Assembly (NCBI RefSeq): GCF_017742835.1
Contig: NZ_CP072392.1
Location: forward strand, 583,388 to 647,387
Direction: 5' to 3'
Source of the DNA: Aquabacter sp. L1I39
GTDB taxonomy: Bacteria; Pseudomonadota; Alphaproteobacteria; Rhizobiales; Xanthobacteraceae
DNA: 64,000 nt
Shown here: one piece after another, positions 17,554-25,691 of the stretch
How the letters are laid out: every line of letters begins with the position of its first letter
Numbering within the stretch: the first letter of the stretch is position 1
The notes under the pieces: model-generated
Seen by the model: only the letters and a program-made list of their open reading frames with translations
What the model was told of the DNA's origin: nothing
The model's database searches: none
Translations under genes and position numbers: made by a program

Positions 17554-18459
17554 ATGTCCGCATCCCCCATTCCGGCCCCCGACGCCATCCGCCCCGCCGC
17601 CGGCCCCATCCTCTCCGGGGCGGACGCGCAGGCGCATCTGAAGGACGTGGCCGCCTGGCTGAAGGCCGACCGCCTCGTGCCCTATCTCGGCCCCGGCGTG
17701 GTGGCGGCAAGCGGGGCGGGCGGCACCGTGCCGCTGGCCCCCGAGGCGCTGGCCGCCGAACTCTCCAAGCGCCATCCCGCCCCCGGGCGCATGCGCACCA
17801 ATATGTGGGCGGTGGCCCAGTTCATCGACCAGCGCCGCCACCGCAAGACGCTGACCGCCTGGATGGGCGAGATCTTCGCCCCGAAGCTCTCCCCCTCCCC
17901 GTTCCAGTCCTATCTGGCGGGGCTGCCCAGCTCGCTGATTGTGGACACCTGGTATGACGGCGCCATGCGCGCCGCCTTCGCGGGCACCGGGCGGACCGAT
18001 TTCGGCGAGGTCCAGGGCATCACCCGGGCCGGCATCACGCAGGACATCTGGACCCGCGCCTATGACGCGGCCGGCACCCTCGTGCCCGACGCCACGGCGG
18101 AAAGCTGGACCACCATTCTCTACAAGCCCCACGGCGCGGTGACCCCCGCCCAGAACTTCCTAGTGGCGGACAGCGACTATGTGGAGGTGATGACCGAGAT
18201 CGACATCCAGTCGCCCATCCCGCCCGTGGTGCGCGACCGCCGGTCTTTCCGGGGCTTCCTGTTCCTGGGCTGCCGCTTCCATGACCAGATGCTGCGCACC
18301 TATGCCCGGCAGATCATGAAGCGCTCGCGCGGCCCCCATTTCGCGGTGGTGGATGCGGCCTCTCTCACCCGCAACGAGGCCCGCTTCTTCGCCGAGCAGG
18401 GGATCGCCGTGCTCGATCTGCCGCTGGGCACCGCGCTCGACATCCTGATGGACGCATAG
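17554..18459 (+). CDS. SIR2-like domain protein in the nif operon
   Basis: The 301 residues resemble the SIR2-like (SIR2_2) family: an N-terminal nucleotide-binding start DRLVPYLGPGVVAASGAGG near residue 39 and a later GFLFLGCRFHDQMLR near residue 233, the counterpart of the family's LGxSxxD segment. Some members of this superfamily cleave or bind NAD+, but the residues needed for deacetylation are not evident here, so the activity is unknown. It starts 3 bp after nifT behind GAGGAGG and is followed 9 bp later by the ArsC-like gene. The context says nif-regulated; the function is not known to me. Confidence 0.7.
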   Translation: MSASPIPAPDAIRPAAGPILSGADAQAHLKDVAAWLKADRLVPYLGPGVVAASGAGGTVPLAPEALAAELSKRHPAPGRMRTNMWAVAQFIDQRRHRKTLTAWMGEIFAPKLSPSPFQSYLAGLPSSLIVDTWYDGAMRAAFAGTGRTDFGEVQGITRAGITQDIWTRAYDAAGTLVPDATAESWTTILYKPHGAVTPAQNFLVADSDYVEVMTEIDIQSPIPPVVRDRRSFRGFLFLGCRFHDQMLRTYARQIMKRSRGPHFAVVDAASLTRNEARFFAEQGIAVLDLPLGTALDILMDA

Positions 18460-18468
18460 GAGGCGGGG

Positions 18469-18894
18469 GTGGCGCACATCGTCTTCTATGGCAAGCCCAC
18501 ATGTGGCGGGAATGCCCGCCAACGGGCGCTGCTCATGGCATCCGGCCACGAGCTGGAGGTGCGCGACCTCTTCACCCACCCCTGGAGCGCGCAGAGCCTG
18601 CGCCCCTTTTTCGGTGACCTGCCGCCGGCGGACTGGTTCAACCGCTCGGCGGTGAAGGTGAAGAGCGGGGAAGTGGTGCCGGAGGCCTATGACGAAGCCG
18701 GCGCGCTGGCCGCGCTCCTCGCCGACCCGCCCCTCATCCGCCGCCCGCTCCTGGACATTTCCGGCCTGAGACTTGTGGGCTGGGATGGCGAGATGCTGGA
18801 CGCCCTCATCGGCCTTGCGCCCCGCGCCCAGCCGGTGACGGAGGCCTGCATCCATCCGGCCGGCAGCGCCTGCTCCGGCCCGTCGGCCGCCTGA
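18469..18894 (+). CDS. ArsC-family nitrogenase-associated protein (NifO-like)
   Basis: The protein has a thioredoxin-like ArsC fold: it opens AHIVFYGKPTCGGNARQRAL with a single N-terminal cysteine (Cys12) and has the spacing of arsenate reductases (FTHPWSAQSLRPFFG, then DWFNRSAVKVKSGEV). Length is 141 residues. Proteins of this type are annotated as nitrogenase-associated or NifO and in Azotobacter affect nitrate and molybdenum metabolism. The usual arsenate-binding arginines are not clear, so arsenate reduction is unlikely to be its job. The start is GTG after GGAGGCGGG. A C-terminal Cys-rich tail (EACIHPAGSACSG) is unusual. Confidence 0.8.
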   Translation: MAHIVFYGKPTCGGNARQRALLMASGHELEVRDLFTHPWSAQSLRPFFGDLPPADWFNRSAVKVKSGEVVPEAYDEAGALAALLADPPLIRRPLLDISGLRLVGWDGEMLDALIGLAPRAQPVTEACIHPAGSACSGPSAA

Positions 18895-18902
18895 GAGCGC
18901 CC

Positions 18903-19367
18903 GTGAACGGGGAGCGCCTCATCGATTTCGGACAGGTGCCTGAGGCCGTGGACGCCCTGCTCCAGGCCGGCGTGCGCGCCCATCGCACCGACAAGGCGGC
19001 CGCCGAGGCCCTGTTCCGCGCGGCGCTGGCCGAAGCCCCCGACGCTTTGCCCGTGCATCTGTGCCTCTACAAGATTCATGCTTATGCCGGGGACGGGGAT
19101 GCGGCGCTGGAGGCCGTGGAGGCCGCCATCGCCGAAGCCGCCCGCCAGGCGGGCCTGCCGCCGGACTGGCTGAAGTGGCCGGCCTTTCCGGGCCAGGAGG
19201 GCCCGGAGCGCTTCGCCCTCTATTCCCTGAAGGCCCTCGCCTTCATTCGCCTGAAGCGGGGCGAGCCGGAGGCGGCGCGGGCGGCGCTCGACACCCTCGC
19301 CCGCCTCGACCCGCACGACCAGGTGGGGGCCCGCGTGGTGGCGGCGCTGGCGGAGGGCGTGGCGTGA
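18903..19367 (+). CDS. TPR-like helical protein, nif-linked, paralogue A
   Basis: I do not recognise a named family. The 154 residues are Ala/Leu-rich helices that look like tetratricopeptide units (AAEALFRAALAEAPDALPVHL, then AYAGDGDAALEAVEAAIAEA), suggesting a protein-binding scaffold. Its C-terminal half (LPPDWLKWPAF to the end) aligns with the C-terminal half of the next gene. The start is GTG eight bp after the ArsC-like gene, and its stop overlaps the next start, so the two are coupled. It sits near the end of the nifB operon. Confidence 0.65.
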   Translation: MNGERLIDFGQVPEAVDALLQAGVRAHRTDKAAAEALFRAALAEAPDALPVHLCLYKIHAYAGDGDAALEAVEAAIAEAARQAGLPPDWLKWPAFPGQEGPERFALYSLKALAFIRLKRGEPEAARAALDTLARLDPHDQVGARVVAALAEGVA

Positions 19368-19900
19368 GCGCGCCCGCGGCGTTCGCCGACAGCCGGCCCA
19401 ATGCGGAAGCCTGGCTGGAGGGGCGCTATCACGAGGACCTTGCGCCCGAGGCGGAACGGGCCATCCGCGCGGCGGGCCTTGCCTGGGCGCGGCCGCAGGA
19501 GGCGGAGCGCCATCTGGCGGAGGCCGAACGCCTCGCGGGCGACCATCTGGCGGTGATGATCGCTCGCTATCGCTATGCCCTCTACACGCACGATTTCGCC
19601 ACCGCCCTCGTGCAGGCCGAGCGCGTGCTCGCCGCCGCCGCGCGCCGGCTCAACATTCCCGCCGACTGGCGGGAGGTGCGCGCGGGCGATGCGGATTTCG
19701 CCTCCGACGCGCCGCAGGTGCGCTTCTTCCTGTTCGTGCTCCAGGCCTATGGCTATGTGCTCCTGCGGCTCGACCGGCTGGACGAGGGCACGGATGCCCT
19801 GCGCCGAGTGACCGAACTCGACGTGCGCGACCAGACCCGCACCCGCATCCTCCTGAAAGTCATCCTGGACCGGGCGCAGGCGGCAGAGGGCCAAGAGTAA
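19364..19900 (+). CDS. TPR-like helical protein, nif-linked, paralogue B
   Basis: A 178-residue helical protein with TPR-like pairs (ARPQEAERHLAEAERLAGDH, DFATALVQAERVLAAAARRL). The stretch IPADWREVRAGDADF followed by FFLFVLQAYGYVLLRLDRLD matches paralogue A at LPPDWLKWPAFPG and FALYSLKALAFIRLKRGEP, so the pair arose by duplication. The start is GTG in a GTGA overlap with the previous stop. It ends the nif operon, followed by a strong hairpin. Function is unknown. Confidence 0.65.
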   Translation: MSAPAAFADSRPNAEAWLEGRYHEDLAPEAERAIRAAGLAWARPQEAERHLAEAERLAGDHLAVMIARYRYALYTHDFATALVQAERVLAAAARRLNIPADWREVRAGDADFASDAPQVRFFLFVLQAYGYVLLRLDRLDEGTDALRRVTELDVRDQTRTRILLKVILDRAQAAEGQE

Positions 19901-19967
19901 CGCCAGAAAGTGAGGCCTGATGTGAGCCCCCGGAGGAGCGCGCGAGCCGCCGGGCGCCCCACCGCCT

Positions 19968-19995
19968 GGATTGCAGGAGGAGTATCCTGCAATCC
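19968..19995 (+). terminator. Hairpin at the end of the nifB operon
   Basis: GGATTGCAGG and CCTGCAATCC form a perfect 10-bp stem around an 8-base loop, 67 bp after the last nif-linked gene. No T-run follows. It marks the likely end of the nif transcript. Confidence 0.6.
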
Positions 19996-20082
19996 CAACC
20001 CGTCCCCATCCCCCGTTTTCGCATTGCGACCATCCCACTGGCGCGCTTCCATTCCACCCGCCCGGTGTGATACCCGCCCCCT

Positions 20083-20724
20083 GTGCTTCGCTACGATCTT
20101 CACCTGCGCTTCATTGCCGTCTGCCTGTCGGCCCTGGCCGGCTTCGTGGACGCCCTTGGCTTCATCGAACTGGGCGGCTTCTTCGTCTCGTTCATGAGCG
20201 GCAATTCCACGCGCGTGGGCGTCGGGCTCGAAAATGCGGGCGAATCGCTGCACTGGGCCATCGCTGCCGGGCTCATCTCCAGCTTCGTCTCCGGCGTGGT
20301 CACGGGCACGATCGCCGGGCGCCTGCTGCACCGGCGCCGGCACACGGTGCTCCTCCTGCTGGTGGCCACCATGCTGGCGCTGGCGGGCACGCTGCATGCC
20401 CTGGAGTTCGGCTTTGCCACCGTGGCGGCCATGGCCTTCGCCATGGGCGTGGAGAACACCGTGTTCGAGCGCAATGGCGAGGTGAGCATCGGGCTGACCT
20501 ACATGACCGGCACGCTGGTGAAGCTCGGCCAGCATATCGCCGCCGCCTTCATGGGCGGCAGCCGCACGGCGTGGCTGTCTTATTTCGGCCTCTGGTCCGG
20601 CCTGGTAGGCGGCGCCTTCGCGGGCGCCCTGCTCTATCCCCATATGGGCCTGAACGCCTTGTGGCTTGCAGTGGCCGGCGCGCTGCTGCTGGCCGCCGGC
20701 ACACGGCGATTCTGGTTCGGCTGA
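20083..20724 (+). CDS. DUF1275 (YoaK) family membrane protein
   Basis: A 213-residue membrane protein of about six helices. The N-terminal signature ALAGFVDALGFIELGGFFVS followed by FMSGNSTRVG is typical of the DUF1275/YoaK family, whose function is unsettled. GLTYMTGTLVKLGQ in the middle is the second conserved block. The start is taken as GTG at 20083; no strong ribosome site precedes it, so the exact N-terminus is uncertain. It is separated from the nif operon by a hairpin and is probably unrelated to it. Confidence 0.8.
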   Translation: MLRYDLHLRFIAVCLSALAGFVDALGFIELGGFFVSFMSGNSTRVGVGLENAGESLHWAIAAGLISSFVSGVVTGTIAGRLLHRRRHTVLLLLVATMLALAGTLHALEFGFATVAAMAFAMGVENTVFERNGEVSIGLTYMTGTLVKLGQHIAAAFMGGSRTAWLSYFGLWSGLVGGAFAGALLYPHMGLNALWLAVAGALLLAAGTRRFWFG

Positions 20725-20796
20725 CGCCTCTCCCCCGTTCCCCTCACGGTCTGCGCATGCCGGTCCTCCGGACCGGAAAATCTGTGCGCCGGCCGC

Positions 20797-20832
20797 TTGA
20801 CTCCAACATTCCAATAATCAATAGAATGATGC
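20797..20832 (+). promoter_or_regulatory. Promoter/operator candidate of the arsR-type gene
   Basis: A -35-like TTGACT at 20797 is followed by AT-rich DNA with the inverted pair CATTC (20807-20811) and GAATG (20824-20828), a 5-12-5 arrangement that resembles metal-sensing ArsR/SmtB operators. It ends at the regulator's start codon, which suggests autoregulation. Confidence 0.45.
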
Positions 20833-21144
20833 ATGAACGAAACGGCGGAAACGGCGCTGACCGAAGCGCAAATCGAGGAGGCCGCCGGCATGTTCGCCGC
20901 GCTCGCCGAACCGGGGCGCCTGCGGCTGCTGATCCTTCTGTCGGCGGGCGAGGCCTCCGTGTCCGACCTCGCCGAAGCCATGGGAGAAAAACTCACCACC
21001 TTGTCCGCCCGGCTCAAGGTGCTTCACGCGGCGCGGCTGGTGCGACGCCAGCGGCGCGGCAAATCCATCATCTACCAACTGGCCGACGATCATGTGCTCA
21101 CTCTGGTGACCAGCGCCGTCGACCATGCCTGCGAACATCATTGA
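20833..21144 (+). CDS. ArsR/SmtB-family metal-responsive repressor
   Basis: A 103-residue winged-helix protein with the ArsR core: MFAALAEPGRLRLLILLSAG, the recognition helix in KLTTLSARLKVLHAARLV, and a beta-wing RRQRRGKSIIYQLAD. The C-terminal helix carries DHVLTLVTSAVDHACEHH, resembling the alpha-5 zinc site (D-H...H-x2-H) of the CzrA/SmtB type. It should dissociate from DNA on binding zinc or a similar metal. A histidine-rich protein follows 17 bp later, and a zinc-type CDF exporter lies convergently, so zinc is the likely signal. Confidence 0.88.
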   Translation: MNETAETALTEAQIEEAAGMFAALAEPGRLRLLILLSAGEASVSDLAEAMGEKLTTLSARLKVLHAARLVRRQRRGKSIIYQLADDHVLTLVTSAVDHACEHH

Positions 21145-21161
21145 AGGCGAGGACGAAAGCC

Positions 21162-21518
21162 ATGAGCGAGACCTGCAAGATCCACCCCAACCACGACCAT
21201 GCCCACGGCCCCGGCTGTGGCCACACCGCCATCAAGCATGGCGACCATGTGGACTATCTGCATGACGGCCACCTGCATCACCCCCACGGGGACCATGTGG
21301 ACGAACATGTGATCGAGGTCAGCGCCACCAATCCCGACGCCTGCACCGGCGGCCAGCCCTGCACCGGCCACGAGCCCGGCCATGTGCACGGCCCCGGCTG
21401 CGGCCATGAGGCGGTGCCCCATGGCGACCATGTGGACTATCTGGTGGATGGCCGCCTGCACCATCCCCATGGCGACCATTGCGACGATCACGGCCCGGTG
21501 GAAATCGTCCGCGCCTGA
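21162..21518 (+). CDS. Histidine-rich metal-binding protein with internal duplication
   Basis: The 118-residue protein is about one fifth His, with many Asp and some Cys, and no signal peptide, so it probably binds zinc or nickel in the cytoplasm. The block HGPGCGH...HGDHVDYL...DG.LHHPHGDH occurs twice (about residues 15-45 and 74-106), separated by a Cys-containing linker (CTGGQPCTGHE). It lies directly after the ArsR-type regulator and is likely co-transcribed with it. Similar His-rich proteins next to ArsR regulators are known, but their role as chaperone or store is unproven. Confidence 0.8.
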   Translation: MSETCKIHPNHDHAHGPGCGHTAIKHGDHVDYLHDGHLHHPHGDHVDEHVIEVSATNPDACTGGQPCTGHEPGHVHGPGCGHEAVPHGDHVDYLVDGRLHHPHGDHCDDHGPVEIVRA

Positions 21519-21546
21519 TCGCGACGCGGCGGCATAGCCCGCCGCC

Positions 21547-22698
21547 TCACACCACCTGCGGCGAGGCGAGCGGGCAGGCCATCTCCCCCGCCTCCACCTG
21601 CAAGGCCGCATGGCCAATGTCGAACCGGGCCTTCAGCTCGGCGCAGGTTTCCATGAGAAAGGCGTCGTCCAGGGCGGCGCCGGGCCGCACCAGATGGGCG
21701 GTAAGGGCCACCTCGGTGGTGGAGAGCGCCCAGATGTGCAGGTCATGCACCTCGGCCACTCCCGGGCGGGACTTCAGATAGGCCGCAACGGCCGGGCCAT
21801 CCACATTGGCGGGCACCGCATCCAGCGCCAGGTCGAAGCTGTCGCGAAACAGCCCCCATGTGCCGGCGATGATCGCCACCGAAATGCCAATGGACACCAG
21901 CGGGTCCAGCCACAGCCAGCCGGTGAGCCCGATCACCCCCGCCGCCACCACCACGCCCAGCGAAATGGCCGCATCCGCCACCAGGTGGACGAAGGCGCCG
22001 CGCACATTCAGGTCTTTCTTGCGGTCCGCCATGAACAGCAAGGCGGTGCCGAAATTGACGATGATGCCGATCAGGGCCACCACCATGACGACACCCGTCT
22101 GGATGGGGGCGGGATCGGCAAAGCGCGTCACCGCCTCCCAGATGATGCCGCCGGTGCCGGCGATCAGGATCAGCGCATTTGCCAGCGCCGCCAGGATGGA
22201 CGAGCGCCCGAAGCCAAAGGTGCGCCGATCCGTGGGTGGCCGCCGCGACAGCCACGCCGCCGCCCAGGCCAGCACAAGGCCCAGCACGTCGGACAGGTTA
22301 TGGCCGGCATCCGCCAATAGGCTCAGCGAACCAGACAGCACCCCGAACACCGCTTCCACCACCACGAAGGCCAGGTTCACCGACGCGCCGATGGCGAAGG
22401 CCCGCAGCGAGGACGGCGCCGCGTGGGAATGGCCGGAATGGGAATGGCCGGCGTGGGAAGGGTCGTGATCGTGGGCGCCGTGGGCGTGGCCGGAGTGGTC
22501 TTGGCGCGCGTTGTGGCGCGGGTGATGGTGGCTGGAAGCATCCTGCCCAGCATGGTCGTGGCCAGGATCGTCATGGCCCGGTGCGTCAGGGGTGGGACCG
22601 TCCGCGTCGCGGTCATGCCCCCCATTCCCGAGGGTCGCCCGTCCCGCGGCCACGCCGTCGCCTGCTTCGTGCGCCGGATCGTTGGACATCTGCGCCAT
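21547..22698 (-). CDS. Cation diffusion facilitator (zinc exporter, CzcD/ZitB type)
   Basis: The protein exports divalent cations, most likely Zn2+, by proton exchange. Residues 1-95 are an unusually long His/Asp/Gly-rich tail with repeats such as HAGHSHSGHSHAA. A six-helix domain follows, with metal-site motifs LSLLADAGHNLSDVLG and VHLVADAAISLG. A cytoplasmic domain with VHDLHIWALSTTEVALTAHL completes it. Total length is 383, longer than usual because of the tail. It is convergent with the ArsR/His-rich gene pair. The true start could be further in, since the tail contains several alternatives. Confidence 0.92.
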   Translation of the reverse strand: MAQMSNDPAHEAGDGVAAGRATLGNGGHDRDADGPTPDAPGHDDPGHDHAGQDASSHHHPRHNARQDHSGHAHGAHDHDPSHAGHSHSGHSHAAPSSLRAFAIGASVNLAFVVVEAVFGVLSGSLSLLADAGHNLSDVLGLVLAWAAAWLSRRPPTDRRTFGFGRSSILAALANALILIAGTGGIIWEAVTRFADPAPIQTGVVMVVALIGIIVNFGTALLFMADRKKDLNVRGAFVHLVADAAISLGVVVAAGVIGLTGWLWLDPLVSIGISVAIIAGTWGLFRDSFDLALDAVPANVDGPAVAAYLKSRPGVAEVHDLHIWALSTTEVALTAHLVRPGAALDDAFLMETCAELKARFDIGHAALQVEAGEMACPLASPQVV

Positions 22699-22797
22699 CT
22701 GTCACCCCTGCCCCGTTCCGGATCGCAAACCCGCCCCCGGCATCTGAAGCCTATCGGGGCGCCATGACAATTCGATACCGCCGCGAGGCTGGGGGCT

Positions 22798-23688
22798 TCA
22801 GGCCAGGAAGCGCGTGAGGGCCGCCGCGAAGGCCTCTGGCGCCTCGATGGCGGACATGTGGCCGGTGTCCAGCACCACCTTCTGCGCGCCGGGAATATGG
22901 GACGCGATCAGCTCGCCCCATTCGGGCGGCGTCGAACGGTCCTGCGCACCGATCACCACCAAGGTGGGCGTCCCGACATGGCTGAGGTCATGTCGGAAAT
23001 CCATGTCCCGCATGGCGCAACTGGTGCCCGTATAGCCGGCCGCCGAAGTCTCCGCGACCATGGTCCGGACCCGCGCCACCTCGGCGGGGGTGGCCTGCCG
23101 GAAAGCGGGGGTGAACCAGCTCTCCACCACCGCATCGGCAATGGGCGCCGTGCCCGCCTTGCGCACCGCCTTGATGCGCCCTTCCCACAGGCGGTGCGGC
23201 CCGGCATGGGCGGTGGTGTTGGCCAGCACCAGGCGGTTGAGCCGCTGTGGCGCATTCAGCGCCATCCACTGCCCGACCATGCCGCCCAGCGACAGCCCGC
23301 ACAGATGCGCCTGGGGCACATCAAGGGCATCAAGGATGTTGATGAGGTCGCGGCCCAGATCCCCCATGGAATAGACCGCATCCGGCGCCGCACTCCGGCC
23401 GTGGCCGCGGGCGTCAAAGCGGATCAGATGGAGGCGGTGGGCGAGATGGGGGACGAGCGCGTCCCACATTTCCAGCCGGGTGCCGAGCGAATGGGCGAGC
23501 ACCAGGGCTGGCCCCTTCCGGAGCCCGGTGGTCTCATAGCGGAACCGCTCGCCGGCAATGTGAAGGAATGGCACGGGCGCCCCCAGAACGGCATCTTGTA
23601 TGCCACGAATCTGTATCCCGTATTCGTCCGCCTGAAAAGCAAGCAGCGGGGCAGAAGGCGGCGGCGCACCCGCGCCGCCGCCAGACAC
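22798..23688 (-). CDS. Alpha/beta hydrolase, 3-oxoadipate enol-lactonase-like
   Basis: An alpha/beta hydrolase with oxyanion-hole region ALVLAHSLGTRLEMWD, nucleophile elbow CGLSLGGMVGQW and the final His in DTGHMSAIEAPEAFA. The pattern is closest to the enol-lactonase PcaD and its relatives, but no other protocatechuate gene is here, so the substrate is open. The frame begins with GTG right after the DUF3126 stop. The first 38 residues are Gly/Pro-rich, so the GTG of VPFLHIAGERF is a plausible shorter start. No catalytic residue appears to be missing. Confidence 0.75.
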   Translation of the reverse strand: MSGGGAGAPPPSAPLLAFQADEYGIQIRGIQDAVLGAPVPFLHIAGERFRYETTGLRKGPALVLAHSLGTRLEMWDALVPHLAHRLHLIRFDARGHGRSAAPDAVYSMGDLGRDLINILDALDVPQAHLCGLSLGGMVGQWMALNAPQRLNRLVLANTTAHAGPHRLWEGRIKAVRKAGTAPIADAVVESWFTPAFRQATPAEVARVRTMVAETSAAGYTGTSCAMRDMDFRHDLSHVGTPTLVVIGAQDRSTPPEWGELIASHIPGAQKVVLDTGHMSAIEAPEAFAAALTRFLA

Positions 23689-23922
23689 TCAATCCAGATC
23701 GGTGTCCAGGATGGCCATCTGGAAGTTGTAGGACAGGTCGCCGTCCTCCTCGTCCTTGAACAGGACGCCGATGAATTCATCGCCCAGATAGACCTCGGCG
23801 GAATCCTTCTTCTTCGGACGCGCGGTAACCTTGATCTGCGGGTTGCCGAACAGTGTTCTGAGGTATCTCTGTACCCGCTCGAGCTCGGTCTTATCCAAAC
23901 TTTCATCCTCCAGGAGTGTCAC
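23689..23922 (-). CDS. DUF3126 family small protein
   Basis: A 77-residue protein conserved in alphaproteobacteria as DUF3126. It shows a short helix with a conserved Arg/Tyr (VQRYLRTLFGNPQIKV) and a beta-rich C-terminus, VYLGDEFIGVLFKDEEDGDL. It follows cysE by about 50 bp and abuts the hydrolase gene. Function is unknown. Gene order cysE-DUF3126 recurs in alphaproteobacteria, from memory. Confidence 0.75.
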   Translation of the reverse strand: MTLLEDESLDKTELERVQRYLRTLFGNPQIKVTARPKKKDSAEVYLGDEFIGVLFKDEEDGDLSYNFQMAILDTDLD

Positions 23923-23973
23923 ATCGGCCGCGCCTGCGGCCGGGGTCGACGGGCGGCCGGAGCCGCCCGGTCA

Positions 23974-24846
23974 TCAGATATCGGCGCCAGCAAAGATGTT
24001 GTCGTCGAACATTTGGTCCATGGCGCGGGCCGGCTCGGCACAGCCCGCCTCCCCCACCACCTTGGCCGGGATGCCAGCAACCGTGGTGGCCGGCGGCACG
24101 GGCTTGAGCACCACGGAGCCCGCCGCGATGCGGGCGCAATGGCCCACCTCGATATTGCCCAGGATCTTGGCGCCCGCCCCGATCAGCACACCCCGGCGGA
24201 TCTTGGGGTGGCGATCGCCACGCTCCTTGCCGGTGCCCCCGAGCGTAACCCCTTGAAGAATCGAGACATCATCCTCGATCACGGCGGTGGCGCCCACCAC
24301 CAGGCCGGTGGCATGGTCCAGGAAAATGCCACGTCCCATGGGCACGGCGGGGTGAATATCCACCGCAAAGACGGAGGAGGCGCGGCTCTGGAGATAGAGC
24401 GCGAAGTCCCGGCGCCCCTGCCGCCACAGCCAATTGGCCAATCGGTGGGTCTGGATGGCGTGGAAGCCCTTGAAATACAAGACGGGATCCAGCGTCCGGG
24501 TGGCCGCCGGGTCGCGATCCACCACCGCCATGATGTCCGCCCGCACCGCCTGCGGGATGGAGCTATCCCCCGCGCAAGCCTCATGAAAAGCCGCTCGGAT
24601 CACCGCCGAGGGCAGTTCGGCATGATCAAGCCGCGCCGCGATCCGCTCGGCGATCACCGCCTCAAGGCTGCCATGGCCGAGCACTGCGCTGACGAAGAAA
24701 GAGGCGAGCACCGGCTCGGCTTCCATCGCCGCATCCGCCTCATTGCGCAGCCGCGACCAGACGGGGTCGACCGTGTCCTGCCAACGCTCGGCGACCGCCT
24801 CCCGCGCGGCGGGCGCGGGCCGGGTCTGAAACAGGGTCTGGGGCAT
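23974..24846 (-). CDS. cysE: Serine O-acetyltransferase, housekeeping-type copy
   Basis: The 290-residue protein makes O-acetylserine for cysteine synthesis. It has the long N-terminal helical domain (WSRLRNEADAAMEAEP, LASFFVSAVLGHG) that the nif-linked copy lacks, the catalytic region VDIHPAVPMGRGIFLDHATG near residue 165 and hexapeptide repeats to VAGIPAKVVG. The ATG at 24846 is chosen because AGGAGG lies 6 bp upstream; the frame is open further but is not family-like. It is probably regulated separately from the nif copy at 3363-4142. Confidence 0.93.
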   Translation of the reverse strand: MPQTLFQTRPAPAAREAVAERWQDTVDPVWSRLRNEADAAMEAEPVLASFFVSAVLGHGSLEAVIAERIAARLDHAELPSAVIRAAFHEACAGDSSIPQAVRADIMAVVDRDPAATRTLDPVLYFKGFHAIQTHRLANWLWRQGRRDFALYLQSRASSVFAVDIHPAVPMGRGIFLDHATGLVVGATAVIEDDVSILQGVTLGGTGKERGDRHPKIRRGVLIGAGAKILGNIEVGHCARIAAGSVVLKPVPPATTVAGIPAKVVGEAGCAEPARAMDQMFDDNIFAGADI

Positions 24847-24938
24847 TTCTGCCTCCTGGATGGGTCCATTCACGCCAGTTCTAGCACAAGCTGCGGCCGA
24901 GGAAGAGCGTTCCGCGCGCCTGTGGATGCCTGCCCCAT

Positions 24939-25691
24939 TCACGGACGCCGCGCGAAGAAATCCAGCACCCCCTGCTTAAACACCTTATCGCCCACCGCGG
25001 GATTGTGGTCGCGGCCGGGAATGTCCAGGGCCTCGCCATCGGGCAGCAGAGCCGCCAGCCTGTGGGCATCGCCCGCGACAGCATCCCGCGTGCCCACCGC
25101 CACAAGGACCGGCTGGAAGATGCGACGCACCTCGGCCTCGCTGAGCATCTGGCGCGAGCCGCGGATGCAAGCGGCCAGCGCTTTCAGGTCCGCCTTGTTG
25201 GCATCGCCGAAAGCCCGGAACATGCGGCCCATGGGGTCGGTGACATCATCGAGGCTGGGCGCCTCCAGAGCATCGGCGATGGACTGGGGCAGGCCCGCCC
25301 CCTCCACCAGATGTATGCCGAGGCCGCCCATGACGAGAGACCGCACCCGCTCCGGATGCAGCAAGGCCAAGTGCGCGCCCACGCGGGCACCCATGGAATA
25401 GCCGATCACATCCGCCTGCTGCACGCCCAGATGATCGAGCAGCCGCGCCGCGTCGTCGGCCATTAGTTCGGTATGATAAAGCTCTGGATCATAAAGCTTT
25501 TCCGAAGCGCCATGCCCGCGATGGTCGAACGCGATCACCCTCCGTCCCGCCCCCAGCAGCAGCTTCACCCAACCCGTATTGACCCAGTTGATCTCCTTTG
25601 TGGAGCCAAAGCCGTGAATAAGAAGCACCACATCGCCCGCGCCCTCGTCCAGATAGGCCAGTTCGACGCCGTCGGATGAAAAGGTGGGCAT
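24939..25691 (-). CDS. Alpha/beta hydrolase
   Basis: A 250-residue hydrolase with LLIHGFGSTKEINW at the oxyanion region, nucleophile motif IGYSMGARVGAHLA, and a terminal His in GRDHNPAVGD. The substrate cannot be told from sequence. The ATG at 25691 has AGGA at good spacing. It runs in the same direction as cysE with a gap of about 90 bp. Confidence 0.82.
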   Translation of the reverse strand: MPTFSSDGVELAYLDEGAGDVVLLIHGFGSTKEINWVNTGWVKLLLGAGRRVIAFDHRGHGASEKLYDPELYHTELMADDAARLLDHLGVQQADVIGYSMGARVGAHLALLHPERVRSLVMGGLGIHLVEGAGLPQSIADALEAPSLDDVTDPMGRMFRAFGDANKADLKALAACIRGSRQMLSEAEVRRIFQPVLVAVGTRDAVAGDAHRLAALLPDGEALDIPGRDHNPAVGDKVFKQGVLDFFARRP

